The position numbers were made by a program, and so were the translations under genes. This document shows positions 33,054 through 45,095 of a stretch of DNA of 64,000 nucleotides, piece by piece (positions within the stretch are counted from its first letter, which is position 1; every line of letters starts with the position of its first letter). The DNA comes from Hydrangea macrophylla (taxonomy: Eukaryota > Streptophyta > Magnoliopsida > Cornales > Hydrangeaceae): the NCBI GenBank assembly GCA_033977485.1, contig CM066994.1, positions 41,875,155 through 41,939,154 on the forward strand, given 5' to 3'. The notes under the pieces were generated by a model that saw only the letters and a list, made by a program, of their open reading frames with translations, did no database searches and was not told the DNA's origin.

Positions 33054-33086
<33 letters not shown>
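33028..33086. repeat. (ATCCC)n then (CT)n
   Basis: Six ATCCC units run directly into about 15 CT units. Confidence 0.95.
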
Positions 33087-33090
<4 letters not shown>

Positions 33091-33215
33091 CATTATAGAA
33101 AGAAGATATTGAAGCTTTCTTTCTAAGAAGCCCACACCACCAAGCTTCTCAACATTCTCATTTTTCATTATCCCAGCAAAAGCACACTCACAACCTATAT
33201 TTATATACATATATA

Positions 33216-33655
33216 TCTCTTCTTTGCATATTGTTGTGGTCGATCCTTTGAGAAGTGATAGAGAGAATTCACTTCCCTATAGAAGGATACTAGTGCATAT
33301 ATATATATAAGGGATGTTCATTTTTGTAACTAGTTTATGTTTATTTATATTTTACTCTTCACTTTCTTTGTGTGTGTGTGTGTGTGTGTGTGTGTTTTTC
33401 CTACATGTAACAGTTTGTTTAAAGCGGGTACAGGTTATAGAATGGCAAGATTTCAAATCCAGAAATGGTAGGTGAATATATAATACATATATATATATAT
33501 ATATATATATATTCGTGTTAAACGGGATATTGGTGCGGTTCAATAAAAAAGCAATGCTCAAACTGTTTTGGGCCTTTCTTTTTGATTGAGCCGTGCCAAT
33601 ATCACGTGTGCCACTGCAAGTAGCAAATACTCATAGCTCTTCGATATTTACCACT
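33216..33655. repeat. Tandem segmental duplication, copy 1
   Basis: It shares ordered blocks with 33670-34120: GGTCGATCCTTTGAGAAGTG, AAGGGATGTTCATTTTTGT, TTTAAAGCGGGTA, GGCAAGATTTCAA, GATATTGGTGC, ATTGAGCCGTGCCAATATCA. Non-coding. Contains (TG)n and (TA)n microsatellites. Confidence 0.85.
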
Positions 33656-33669
33656 AATGGGAAGTGATG

Positions 33670-34125
33670 TATATATCTTCTTTGCAATGTTGATGGTCCT
33701 TTGAGAATTGATAAGAGGGAATCCACTTCACTATAGAAGGAGAGTAGTGCATATATGTAAGGGATGTTTTCCAAGCAAAAAAAAAAAATGTAAGGGATGT
33801 TCATTTTTGTACATAATTTATGTTTTATATACTGTAATATTCCTCTCTCTTTTCTCTCTCTTTTTGTGTGTGTGTGTGTTTTCCAACAGGTTGACAGGTT
33901 GTTTAAAGCGGGTATAGAATGCCAAGATTTCAATCCAAAAATGGTGTGTGAGAAAAAGAAAAAGAAAAGTATTAATATATATATATTAAACGGAATATTG
34001 GTGCTGTTTAATAAGAAAACGATGCTCAAAATAATATGAGCCTTTTCTTTTTTATTGAGCCGTGCCAATATCACGTGTCACTGCTACTGCTAGCAGCAAG
34101 TACTTGTAGCCCTTCGATCGTTCTG
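33670..34125. repeat. Tandem segmental duplication, copy 2
   Basis: Diverged second copy of 33216-33655. It contains an extra local repeat of AAGGGATGTT (33759 and 33792) split by an A-run. TGAGCCGTGCCAATATCACG is conserved. Confidence 0.85.
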
Positions 34126-34478
34126 ATCATCAAGTATTAAGTTTCAAAGGTATTTTCATTTCTAGCTCTTTTTTACTTTTGTTTTTAAAATATTTATTTT
34201 ATATTTCTTTCTTCATGGTTGAACAACTTGTGGTGCACATTGTAACTTTCTGTTTCTTCTTTTTTTTTTTCATATTAAACTAGAACAAGATAATAGCTCA
34301 TGGCAAATATTAATAACTAATAAGATTCAGCATAAAATAAATCACATGAGAATATGTTTAGCTGCTTATTTTATGATGATTAGATTTCTTAAACATTAAG
34401 TATTTATCCTTAATAGCCACATCCACTTTTACTTTTTAAAAAATGTAAGTTTGCTCCAGTATCCCAAAAGACACAACC

Positions 34479-34512
34479 CCCCCACCCCACCCCACCCCAC
34501 CCCACCCCACAA
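34479..34512. repeat. (CACCC)n pentanucleotide repeat
   Basis: About six CACCC units follow a short C-run. Confidence 0.93.
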
Positions 34513-34632
34513 CAAACTTCCCCCCACAACAAACTAAAATATAGTACTTCCCTACAAGTTTATGTATGGATATGTTAACAAATAAAAATTTAATCACTTC
34601 AGGTCAGTTTAACTGCCCACTGTGCCCAATTA

Positions 34633-34644
<12 letters not shown>

Positions 34645-34667
<23 letters not shown>

Positions 34668-34880
34668 AACAAATAGAATTGAAACATATTCTCTCTCTGT
34701 CTTTCTCTCTTTCCAACTATACGCAACTCAAACTTAATGCTCAATCCTCAACGAACATATATATATATATATATATAATCATTTAGAAAAAATAATTAGA
34801 GTTGAACATATTATCTCTGTCTTTCTCTCTCTCTCTCCAACTCTAAGCAACTCAATCTAAAGGCCCAATTCTCTACGCTG
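34645..34880. repeat. Direct duplication of a ~110-bp block with TA microsatellite
   Basis: (TA)n, then ATAGAATTGAAACATATTCT, CTGTCTTTCTCTCT and CCAACTATACGCAACTCAA, is repeated from about 34757 with substitutions. Confidence 0.75.
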
Positions 34881-34989
34881 ACTCCCACTTCATGGCTTCG
34901 CTGGACGACACCTAAAGAAAGAAGGCTTTCCTTTAAATTGAACATATTTATATCTGTAGATATATGTAAATAGACCTAAAAATTTTGTT

Positions 34990-35160
34990 ACAGGGCCCCT
35001 TCTCCCAATCTCGCTTAGGGCCCCCGATTTCTTAAGACTGACCGACCGGCCCTGATTTGCTCAGGGTGGGTCTAGGATTCGATATTGGGGGCACGAACTA
35101 ATTACATGGGATTCGGGGGCAACGACTTGGTCCAAGTTTTTTGGGTAGAAATATTGTAAT
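34990..35160. mobile_element. Old hAT (Tip100-like) remnant
   Basis: CAGGGTGGGTCTAGGATTCG and a GGGGGCACGAA/GGGGGCAACGA stretch, plus an upstream AGGGCCCC run, resemble decayed Tip100-like hAT ends. No TSD could be paired. Confidence 0.35.
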
Positions 35161-35398
35161 TTGTTATTGGGATATATTTACATTTCAATTACGGAATAAC
35201 TTATTGTATCAAAATTTAGAATTCAGTCTACTGTTTTAAATTTTTTAAAATATCGATATTAATTATAAAAATAATAATAATAAAGTCGTTAACAAAATTA
35301 AATAACACATCAACTTTTGAATAGTTATTTTGGGTTCTACTTGATGTTTTCATCATTGTGAACTTGTATCAAAACGTTGTAATGATTGCTCCAAATGT

Positions 35399-35940
35399 CA
35401 CTACAACAGATTTGACTATTTGTGGCGTGCAGAGTGCGTCATCAAAACGCATCACAAATACTTATTTGTGACGCGATAACACGTCACAATTGGGGTCACA
35501 AAATCCCAAATGGCATTTAATTTTTTTGTGACGTAGTCAACAATATTATTTGTGACACAATAGTGCGTCACAAATAATAGAATATGGCGTCACAAATAAA
35601 CTATTATTGCATCACAAATAATAGAATACGACGTCACAAATAAACTACCATGAATATCAAATACACGCGTCACAAACAATGATTCTTTGTGACGATTATA
35701 TGCGCCACAAATACTCAATAACTTCAATTATTTATTATTATTTGTGACGCATAGTAGGCGTCGCAAATAATAATTTTCATTTTAAGAATATTATTTGTGA
35801 CGCCCGTATATGCGTCACAAATAATAATTTTCATTTTAAAAATATTATTTGTGATGCCTGTATATACGTCACAAATACACTGTCAGAATTATGTATAGTA
35901 TTTGCGACGTGTTAAAATGCGTCACAAATACTATTGGAAA
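35399..35940. mobile_element. CACTA (En/Spm) element, left end with subterminal repeats
   Basis: It starts CACTACAACAGATTTGACTA, a CACTA-type terminus. Then come at least ten direct and inverted copies of TTTGTGACGC or its complement (GCGTCACAAAT) over 540 bp, as expected of transposase-binding subterminal repeats. The right end is not found in order. A related fragment lies at 59143-59200. Confidence 0.78.
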
Positions 35941-36374
35941 ATTATATATATATAAATATTTTATTTTTTCCTAATTATGTAATTTTTTACGTGCTGTATA
36001 CCTGTGCTACATGCCTGCGATAATATCAATATTTTAAAAACACAACTACGAAACGCATGCACAAGAAATAAACATCGAAAATACTAATTCATACAAATAA
36101 AAATTTAAAGATCAAGTCCAATATCCAAAATACTAATTCATACAAATAAAAATTTAAGTATTTTTCAATATAACACTAAAATTAAAAGCATCCAACATTT
36201 GGGATCACAATACACATCCAACATCTTCCACCATCAAATGTAACTCCAAACCTGAAATGTGGAAGAAAAAAAAATACATTTTAGCCAATCCAAGAAAAAA
36301 TATAAAATGAAAAGCTCAAAAAGTTTATTTATTTTGAAGTCTAACTAGGGAAATGAAAAAATGTAACTTGTGAT
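35941..36374. other. Non-coding between CACTA end and tandem array
   Basis: A local duplication of CAAATAAAAATTTAA (36095 and 36138) is present. Nothing else is recognised. Confidence 0.5.
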
Positions 36375-38110
36375 GCGTTATTTGATAACCGAAAGTCCGT
36401 TTTGCATTCTGTTTGTTTCCACAACTTTCTTTAGGCGTGTTTGTGGTACTAGTTAAGCTTCACGTCCATCGGATTGGCGGTTTAAGGTTTCACCACCCCC
36501 CTCCCCCCCTCCCCAAAACCTCAAAAACTAAGTTTTTTCAAGCCTAAGTATATCAAATCTTGTTTTTTAGCGTTATTTGAAAACCGAAATTCCGTTTTAC
36601 ATTCCGTTTGTTCTCACAACTTTCTTAGGCGTGTTTGTGGTACAAGTTAAGTTTCACATCCATCGGCTCGGCGGTTTACCATTTCACTGCCCCAAACCCC
36701 ATAAATATAGCTTTTTAAGCCTAAATATGTCAAAACTTATTTTTTACGCGTTATTGGATAACCGGAAGTCCATTTTGCATTCTGTTTGTTCCCACAACTT
36801 TCATTTGTCGTGATTGAGGTGCGAGTTAAGTTTCACGTCCATCGGATCTGCAATTTACGGTTTCACCCCCCCCCCCCCCCCTCCTCCAAACCCCAAAAAT
36901 TAAGTTTTTTCAAGTCTAAGTATATCAAAGCTTATTTTTTACGCGTTATGTGATAACCGAAAATACGTTTTGCATTCCGTTTGTTCCGATAACTTTATTT
37001 AGGCGTGTTTGAGGTGCTAGTTAAGTTTCACGTCCATCGGATCGGTGATTTACAGTTTCACTCCTCCAAACCCCAAAAACTAAGTTTTTTCAAACCTATG
37101 TATGTCAAAACTTGTTTTTTATGTGTTATTTCATAACTGGAAGTCCGTTTTGCATTCCGTTTATTTCCACAACTTTCTTTTGTTGTGTTTGAGGTGCAAT
37201 TTAAGTGTCACGTCCATTGAATTGGCAGTTTATCATTTCACCCCCCCAAACCCAATAAACATAGCTTTTTCAAGCCTAAGTATGTCAAAAACTTGTTTTT
37301 TACGCGTTATTTGATAACCGGAAGTCCATTTTGTATTCCGTTTGTTCCCACAAATTTATTTAGGCATGTTTGTGGTGCTAGTTAAGTTTTACGTCAATCG
37401 GATCGACAGTTTAAGGTTTCACTCCCCCCCCCCCCCAAACCCCAAAAACTAAGTTTTTTCAAGCCTAAGTATATCAAAGCTTTTTTTTTCACGTTATTTG
37501 ATAACCGGAAGTCTGTTTTGCATCCCGTTTATTCCCACAACTTTCTTTAGGCGTGTTTGTTGTGCTAGATGAGTTTCACGTCCATCGGATCAGCGGTTTA
37601 CCGTTTCACCCCCCCCCCCCTAAACCCCATAAATATAGCTTTTTCAAGCCTAAGTATGTCAAAAAAAAAATTACGCATTATTTGATAACCTTAAGTCTGT
37701 TTTGCATTCCGTTCGTTCCCACAACTTTAGGCGTGTTTGTGGTGTTAGTTAAGTTTCACGCCCATCGGATCGCCGGTTTAAGGTTTCAGCCCCCCCCCCC
37801 CCCCCCCCCCAAACCCCAAAAACTAAGTTTTTTTAAGCCTAAATATGTCAAAGCTTGTTTTTTACACGTTATTTGATAACCGAAAGTCCGTTTGCATTCC
37901 GTTTATTCCCACAACTTTATTTAGGTGTGTTTGTGGTGCTAGTTAAGTTTCACGTCTATCGGATCAGCGACTTACAGTTTCACTCCTCCAAACCCCCAAA
38001 AACTAAGTTTTTTTAAGCCTAAGTATGTCAAAATTTATTTTTTATGCGTTATTTCATAACTGGAAGTCCGTTTTGCATTCCGTTTCTTCCCATAACTTTC
38101 TTTCAGTGCA
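36375..38110. repeat. ~186-bp tandem repeat array, about ten units
   Basis: CGTTATTTGATAACCG recurs at about 36375, 36571, 36748, 36943, 37123, 37303, 37491, 37674, 37866 and 38046. Each unit continues CATTCCGTTTGTTCCCACAA, TTAAGTTTCACGTCCATCGG, a variable C-run, then AAACTAAGTTTTTTCAAGCC. Short ORFs through it are accidental. Confidence 0.95.
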
Positions 38111-38189
38111 TTTGATAATGTACCACCTAGTTTTCAATTTTATCAAACGGGCCCTTAAACTTTCAATGTATTGAAAGTTTTACAAACTC

Positions 38190-38335
38190 TCGGTTGAACT
38201 GTTTCGGTTTGGACGGTTTTGCAAAATCAGCACGGTTTTGGAACTGTGAACGGTTTCCTGCTCATCTGACCCGTTTTATAGTCCGGTTCTCGATTCTGAC
38301 GATTCGGTCGTCCAGTCCGGCCCTATTTTTAAAAC
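38190..38335. mobile_element. Degenerate hAT-like GGTTCGG remnant
   Basis: CGGTTTGGACGGTTTT, GTCCGGTTCTCGATTC and GTCCGGCCCTATTT are typical of decayed plant hAT MITEs with CGGTT subterminal motifs. No ends were paired. Confidence 0.35.
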
Positions 38336-38360
38336 CATTGTATATACATATGTATATATT

Positions 38361-38678
38361 TGGGCTGGCCATCTCAACACGAGACCTGACCAACCCGACC
38401 GACCCGAATGAATTTTATCGATTTTGGCGAGTTAGTGGATGGATGACGAGTCTAACATTTCATTTTTTTTCCCACTTTTGGTTGGATGTCAGTTCTCCCC
38501 TATGACACCCGACCCAACTCATTGTGCGCTAATTTATTATATATATTACATTTATTACCTACCTGCTAAAAGACTAAAAGAGCAAAGTTAAAGTCTTACA
38601 GAAGGACAAAAGTAAAAAAACTTTTAAATGAGTAAAGTCATCTCTCTCCTCTTCTCTCTCTCATCTATCTCCTCTTCT

Positions 38679-38717
<39 letters not shown>

Positions 38718-39309
38718 TATACAAATGTAACAAACAAAAGGAAACCCACCAGTCTTCTCTCATCCACTCTCGCCGCCACACACATCTCGCCACTGGCTAG
38801 CTGCCGACAAAGCTTGGAGCTCTCATCTATTGCCTCTTGCTGCCACCACCACATCTCGCCTCTCACAGCTTGTCCTTGGACCTCGTCAATGCTAACCTTG
38901 ATGGTGCATGGCTAGACACTATCATCCCTCATCTCAGACTCCTCAGGCTTCTTCTTCTTCTTCTTCATATTTGGCCCTAATGTGGTGTTGTAGATCTATA
39001 AACACGGTATTCTCTGAGTTTCTTTTTTTTTTTCTTTTTTTTTTTTTACCTTTTTCCTTATGTTCTGACTATCATATTAGGTAATGAGAAAAAAATTTCC
39101 GCTTGGTTGATTTTAAATTTGGATTTGCTAGTATCAAATTAATTTTTTTGGAACTAAAATTTGACTTGTGGGTTTCACCCGAAACCGACGAGTCGATTTC
39201 TCCCGACTAGATGGATGGATGATGAGTCCTTTATCCTCAACCCGATGAGATTCTGGTGGATGAACGGGTGGGGGTCAAACCAGACTCACTAGACCAATGG
39301 CCACCCCTA
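38361..39309. mobile_element. Candidate hAT-type element
   Basis: The right end CCAATGGCCACCCCTAG is a TAGGGGTGGCC-type hAT terminus. The left end GGGCTGGCCATCT is a poor inverted match. Both flanks contain ACCCGA and GGATGGATGACGAGT motifs. No convincing TSD. Confidence 0.4.
38641..38716. repeat. (CT)n-rich microsatellite
   Basis: CTCTCT runs are broken by CATCTATCTCC. Confidence 0.95.
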
Positions 39310-39340
39310 GTACATATACTTCATATACAACAAATATATA

Positions 39341-41471
39341 TGTCACGACCCATCCCACTACGCGTGGAAATAGGACACGTGGCACGCCATCAAGGCTCAT
39401 CCAATCATCATCTAACGATACGCAGCGGAAAGAACTTTAAAACAACCCTGGGTATTTTAAAACTTAGGAAACATTGCCCTCTGAGTTGACAAAACCAGTG
39501 AAAATTTGAGTTATAAAAAGTTTTGGCCAAGTGAACACATTCAAAAGAATCAGTTCTGAAAACAGAGGTTCAGTCGACTGTGCCTAGGGTCCAGTCGACT
39601 ATGCCTAGCAGAAACCAAAACCCACAATTCTCAACAGAGGTCCAGTCGACTGATCAGGGAACCCAGTCGACTGCACTGGCGACTGATCAAAGGTCCCCAG
39701 TCGACGGTGTTAAGCAGAACCAAAATACAACATTTCCAAAAGGGGTCCAGTCGACTGAGTTATGGTACAGTCGACTGGTTTTGCCATTAATAGAAGCAGT
39801 AGCCAAAAATCAACAGTGTTCAGTCGACTGATAAAGGGGTCCAGTCGACTGCTACCCTGCTGGGCAGCCCTGCTGTGAAAATTAACAACTCATGCTTCTC
39901 CACACCAACAACAATCACAACCATAACTGAAATACAACATTTAAACATAATCACAGATGTTCAATTACAAGATTTCGATACTACGAAACTAATCCATGGT
40001 TCTATTACAACATATTACAATTTCCCAATTCTTACACAAGTTTAGGAAATAGGAACAAAATATAAACAAGTGATTCCCCCGGCGTTCTTTAACGGCCGCA
40101 CTCTTCACGCTTCTTCTTGTCTTTCTTTTTATTTGCAATGGAGTACATCTCCACTGCTCAGCTATATGCTGAGCGTACAAGTCTAACATGTGCAATATAT
40201 GATAAAACATGCTTTCATTTCATAAATCATATCAACAGTCTCTAGGGAGAAAAATACGCCTTCATCCGGTAGCGGCAAGTCCAAGCCTTAAACCGCGATG
40301 TCAATGGCAAGTCCAAGTCTACAACCATTACATTCCCACAAGTGCCATGGCAAGTTCAAGCCTACAACCATGCACAGTAGCCGTCGCTACTCAAATTCTC
40401 AAACAACGAGAAGCTTACTTCGGCATGAATTGGTATAAGACTCCCCTTTGACCCATATAGACAACTCAACGTGCTCGCGTAAATTTAGACAAGCTTTACA
40501 CAATTTAGCGCGTGCATAATTAACGGACCTACAAATAACACATGGATTTCGCCCGGATCTCAATTTCGTCGTCGAAATATAAAACATGTATTTCTCTATA
40601 TTTCACAAGTTAGAACTTCATACCTCGTGCGATTTCCCCCAAACTTTGAAGGATCGACTAGGAAGCTAATTAATCGTCGGATTTCAAATTTGAGAAAATT
40701 CCTACAAGTTTATACCTGTTTTTCCCAAAAGTCTAAAATTAAGATTTTTACAAAAATTGGCCAAACACGGCCTAAGTAGTATCAAAACGTAGATCTTACC
40801 TCCACGAGTTCAAATCTAAAATCTGGAGAAAATCTGACGGACGAACGGTCGTCGATCGGCGTCGCAAAGCCCGTTGGCTCCAATCTCCCTTCTCTCTCCT
40901 CTCTCTAGATATTTTGGAAGTTTGGATGAGAATGAAATCTCATCCACTTCTATGTATAGACAAACGTTGTGGAAATTACATTTACCTCCCCGCAAGTTTC
41001 TCAAACTTCTAATTAACCCATGAAACTTCGCACACGTCCATTTTATAACTTTACGAGTGAAAACTACAAATTTCAAAAGTTTTCGACTAGGTTTCGTTTG
41101 GTCCAAAAATAACGTCCGAAAACTATATTCTGTGGAATCTCTACACAACCTACCTTTTTAATTAACGTATCACTCACGTTCTCACCACAGTTCTCAAAAT
41201 GATATACTAAAGTATCCAAATACCAGAATTATACTACATAGGTATAATTACTATTCACAGGAATACCAGATAAAGTCAAATAACATTTAAATCATATAAA
41301 TGCCATTTACTCATGCCCATGCAATATGAACTGCCATGTTCCCGTGTCCTCATTGACACCTTAGCATTGACTCACAGTCAACCTCAACTCAAATTATTAA
41401 TAACATTATGAAATTTCAAAATCTCAAATGATGCATTTTCAGAATCATAAATTTCTAGAACGGGTGTGACA
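39341..41471 (-). repeat. LTR A, 3' LTR of element 1 (2,131 bp)
   Basis: Plus-strand ends are TGTCACGACC and GGGTGTGACA. It carries the CAGTCGACTG array at 39571-39851. It is nearly identical to LTR C apart from scattered substitutions and one missing array unit. Confidence 0.95.
39571..39851. repeat. Paired-palindrome array in LTR A
   Basis: CAGTCGACTG or close variants start at 39571/39592, 39643/39664, 39676/39698 (degenerate), 39748/39768 and 39821/39842. Pair spacing is 20-22 bp. Successive pairs step by 72-73 bp except at the degenerate pair. Confidence 0.93.
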
Positions 41472-41487
41472 ACTCTCCCCTCCAAAA
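41472..41487 (-). other. Element 1 polypurine tract
   Basis: On the minus strand TTTGGAGGGGAGAGTT lies directly before TGTCACACCC. Confidence 0.8.
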
Positions 41488-41512
41488 AGGAAGTTTGTCC
41501 CCAAACTTTACC

Positions 41513-42858
41513 TCATGCGTCGAATAAGTACGGATACTTATTCTTCATATCTTCCTCACTTTCCCATGTAGCCTCTTCCACCGTGTGACTACGCCACAAT
41601 ACTTTTACCATCAGAATCGTCTTAGTTCTTAAGACTTGTTCCTTTCGATCTAGAATCTCGACCGGTTGTTCCACATAAGTCAAGTCTCCCTGAATTTGCA
41701 ACGGTTCAGGTACAATGATCTTACTCGTATCAGTCATACAACGTCTCAACATAGACACGTGAAACAAATTGTGCACATGTTCCATTTATGATGATAAAGC
41801 CAATCGGTAAGCCGCCGCCCTACTCTCTCTAGAATCTCAAAAGGTCCTATGAATCTGGGATTGAGCTTTCCCCTCTTTCCAAATCGGACAATGCCTTTCG
41901 AAGGCAATACTTGCAAGTAAACAAAGTCACCTACTTCGAACGTCATCAGTCTCCTTTTCGAATCTACATAACTCTTATATCGGCTCTGAGTTACCTTAAG
42001 TCGCTCCTGAATCAACTTCACCTTCTCAGTAGTCACCTGTATTAACTCAGGTCCTAACAACTTTATTTCTCCCACCTCGGTCCAACAAACCGGTGATCGA
42101 CATTTACGCCCATACAAAGCTTTATATGGTGTCATACCAATACTTGACTCGAATCCATTATTATAAGCAAATTCAATTAACGGCAAGTGGTGCTCCCAAT
42201 CATTCCCAAAGTCTAAGACACACAATCTCAACATATCTTCCAAGGTCTGAATCATACGCTCTGACTGTCCGTCGGTCTGAGGATGAAATGCAGTAATGAA
42301 ACTCAATTTCATACCCATAGTTTTTTGTAAACTTCCCCAAAACCATGACGTAAAACTACTATCACGATCGGATATAATCACCGCTGGTACCCCATGTATT
42401 CTTACAATCTCTTTCACATACAATTCTGCTAATTTGGACGGCTTAGTAGTCTTAATTGGTAGAAAATGAGCTGACTTGGTTAATCGGTCGACTATAACCC
42501 AAATCTTATCATTCTTATTATGCGATCGTGGAAATCCAGAAACGAAGTCCATCGTGATCTCGTCCCACTTCCATTCCGACACTGGCAATGGTTGTAGTAA
42601 CCCCGCGGGTACTTGTCTCTCTGCTTTGACCTGTTGACATGCCGAACATTCGAATACAAACTTAGCGACTTCACACTTCATACCCTTCTGCCAAAAAATT
42701 TCCCTCAGGTTTCTGTACATCTTATTACTTCCTGGGTGCACTGAAAGTCGTTCCTTTAGGTCTTTCACATTCGGTACACATAACTGGTTCTCCAACTTCA
42801 GAATTCCTTGTTTTAATACCAAGTCAGGTCGCTTTCCCAAAGGTATCTCGTCTCTCAT
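41513..42858 (-). pseudogene. Element 1 integrase and chromodomain-like tail
   Basis: The first ORF (42858-41746) holds the zinc-binding region (SVHPGSNKMYRNL to CSACQQVK), then the DDE core: WVIVDRLTKSAHF, VIISDRDSSFTS and DGQSERMIQTLEDML carry the three acidic residues. A GPY/F-type motif NPRFIGPFEI follows. A one-base deletion near 41818 shifts the frame. The tail (41785-41513) reads MLRRCMTDTS and the chromodomain-like VKVLWRSHTVEEATWESEED, which in chromoviruses targets integration to heterochromatin. An extra TAA before MEHVH is shared with element 2. Confidence 0.9.
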
Positions 42859-42882
42859 TTTGCATAAGTAAACATCGTAAAA

Positions 42883-43572
42883 CTATTCCCTCTTGATTTC
42901 ATCAATAATATCGGGGTGTGCTACAATCGCCATCATTAAGCCACCACTAATCTCTGGAATCACATCCAAGTCCAAACGTTCCATTTCTTTTACCAATTCC
43001 TTTTGTTGTGTTAGCTCGTCGGCTAAATTCCTCGGCGTCTTTCGGCTTAATGCATCGGCTACTACATTCGCCTTTCCCGGATGGTACTCAATCGAAAGAT
43101 CGTAATCCTTCATCAATTCCAACCATCTTCACTGTCTCATATTCAAGTCCCGTTGGGTGAAAATATATTTCAAACTCTTCTGGTCCGTGAATATCTCACA
43201 CTTTTCTCCGTACAGGTAGTGTCTCCAAATTTTCAAAGCATGAATTACTGCGGCTAATTCAAGATCATGGGTCGGATAGTTAACCTCATGTGTCTTTAAC
43301 TGTCGAGAAGCATAAGCAATTACTTTACCACCTTGCATCAACACGCATCCCAAACCTTGATGTGACGCATCACTATAGATCACAAACCCCTTGGTTCTGA
43401 ATGGTATTGTCAGAATAAGTGCTCTCGTTAGTCGTGCTTTCAATTCTTGAAAATTATCTTCACATTCCAGACTCCATTCAAATGTAATTCCTTTCCTCAT
43501 CAACCTTGTCATAGGTAAAGAAATCTTTGAGAAATATTCAATAAAACGGCGGTAGTATCCCGCTAATCTCAA
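42883..43572 (-). pseudogene. Element 1 RNase H and connection
   Basis: [15 protein letters not shown] leads into RNase [15 protein letters not shown], the glutamate in [12 protein letters not shown], and [12 protein letters not shown] stop at 43126-43128 (GGA to TGA by comparison with element 2) separates it from LSIEYHPGKANVVADALSRK, which carries the last catalytic aspartate. The downstream stop at 42883-42885 is also present in element 2. Confidence 0.9.
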
Positions 43573-43608
43573 GAAACTTCAAATTTTAGATACGAATGTC
43601 GGCCTCTG

Positions 43609-44289
43609 CTAATTAGAAACAGCTTCTACTTTACGAGGATCAACTGATACTCCATTCTTGTCGATCACATGACCAAGAAAAGTAATACTAGACAACCAAA
43701 ATTTACACTTCTCGAATTTACCAAATAATTGTTTCTCTCGTAATCTCTGAAGTATCAACCTCAAGTGGTTCTCGTGTTCTATCTCACTCGGTGAATAGAT
43801 AAGGATATCGTCAATGAATACAATCACAAAGTCATCCAAATAATCCTTGAATATTCGATTCATAAGATCCATGAACGCAGCTGGTGCATTGGTAACTCCA
43901 AATGGCATAACTAAGAACTCATAGTGTCCATAACGCGTTCTAAAAGCTGTTTTCTCAACATCTTCGGCCTTCACTTTCAACTGATGGTAACCTGGTCTCA
44001 AATCTATCTTCGAAAATACTTGATCCCCACAAAGTTGATCAAATAGGTCATCGATTCTCGGCAGTGGATACTTGTTCTTAATCGTTAACTTGTTCAGTTC
44101 CCGGTAATCAACACACATATGCATTGAGCCATCTTTCTTCTTTACAAACAATACTGGAGCTCCCCACGGCGATACACTTGGTCGAATAAAACCCTTGTCA
44201 AGTAGCTCTTGTAATTGGATTTTTAGCTCTTTCAATTCTATGGGTGTCATTCTATACAGTGCCTTTGATATGGGTCTTGAGTCTGGCAT
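43609..44289 (-). pseudogene. Element 1 reverse transcriptase
   Basis: The fragment contains [35 protein letters not shown] (first catalytic aspartate), [16 protein letters not shown] and [12 protein letters not shown] (catalytic DD). It is closed by a TAG where element 3 has a tryptophan codon. Upstream, the one-base deletion in VFP(DD) near 44340 puts it out of frame with protease. Element 2 has the same deletion. Confidence 0.93.
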
Positions 44290-44555
44290 AACCTCAATAG
44301 TGAATTCAATTTCCCTCTCAATCAGGACGTCTCGTAAGTCATCGGGAATACATCCGGGTACTCTCGCACTACTGGAATATCCTCTACTATTGATTCGATT
44401 GCTGTGATATCAGTCACTGAACCTAGAAATCCCTGACATCCCTTTTTCAATAACTTTCTCGCTCGGATAGCTGAAATCAAATACGGCGGCGGTGTAACCC
44501 CACTCCCTTGGAAACAAAAGTACCCATGTACCGGTGATCGAAAATTAACCTCTTT

Positions 44556-45091
44556 TCATTCACAGTCTATTGTGGCTTGGTTAGGAGCTAACCAATCCAT
44601 TCCCAGAATTACATCGAAATGGTTCACCATAATTGGTATGAGGTCTACGGTCATTAACTTCTCGCCTAGTTTGATCTCACAGTTCTTATATATAGTACAC
44701 ATCATTATCGATTTACTAAGTGGCACAGCAATAGACAATTCATATCCTAACGGTGCCGATTTAACATTCAAATGTTCAACAAAGGCATACGATACAAATG
44801 AATGCGTAGATCCCGAGTCAACAAGTATGCATGCTAAGTGTGAACATACAAGCACCATACCTGAGACTACTGTCTCTGAAGCAGTCATATCTCCTGGGTT
44901 CATCTGATATACTCTTCCTTGACGTTGTTCAGTCCTTTGTCCCCCGTCATTGGATTGTCTAGGCTTTGACCCCCTGGAAGCCATAGAACTAGCTCCTGGT
45001 TGAGAATGCTTCCTCGTGCAATCCTTGGCCTGATGTCCAAAAACTCCACAGTCATAACACTTACCTCGCATATCAGGAGTTGAATTAGCAC
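44556..45091 (-). pseudogene. Element 1 gag zinc knuckle and protease
   Basis: The zinc knuckle CYDCGVFGHQAKDC (CX2CX4HX4C) is followed by the aspartic protease motif ILVDSGSTHSFVSYAF and VILGMDWLAPNQATID. Retroviral-type proteases act as dimers using this single DSG aspartate. A TGA upstream at about 45100 isolates it from the gag body. Confidence 0.9.
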
Positions 45092-45095
45092 TACC

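Noticed and set aside
33631..34074. 147-codon ORF on the minus strand
   Set aside because: It runs across microsatellites and the tandem duplication and has low-complexity content. The matching frame in the other copy is broken.
36577..37876. Repeated 70-107 codon ORFs
   Set aside because: They are frames through the ~186-bp tandem array, differing only with C-run length.
38628..38915. A short Ser-rich gene after the CT repeat
   Set aside because: The first third is the microsatellite, and the rest has no recognisable domain. It lies within a candidate hAT element.
39580..39831. ORFs reading QST/TALAT through the palindrome arrays (also 52224-52526)
   Set aside because: They arise because CAGTCGACTG lacks stops in that frame. 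They have no start context, and the frame is not kept across the LTR copies.
42093..44407. Plus-strand ORFs within the chromovirus
   Set aside because: Antisense shadows of integrase and RT.
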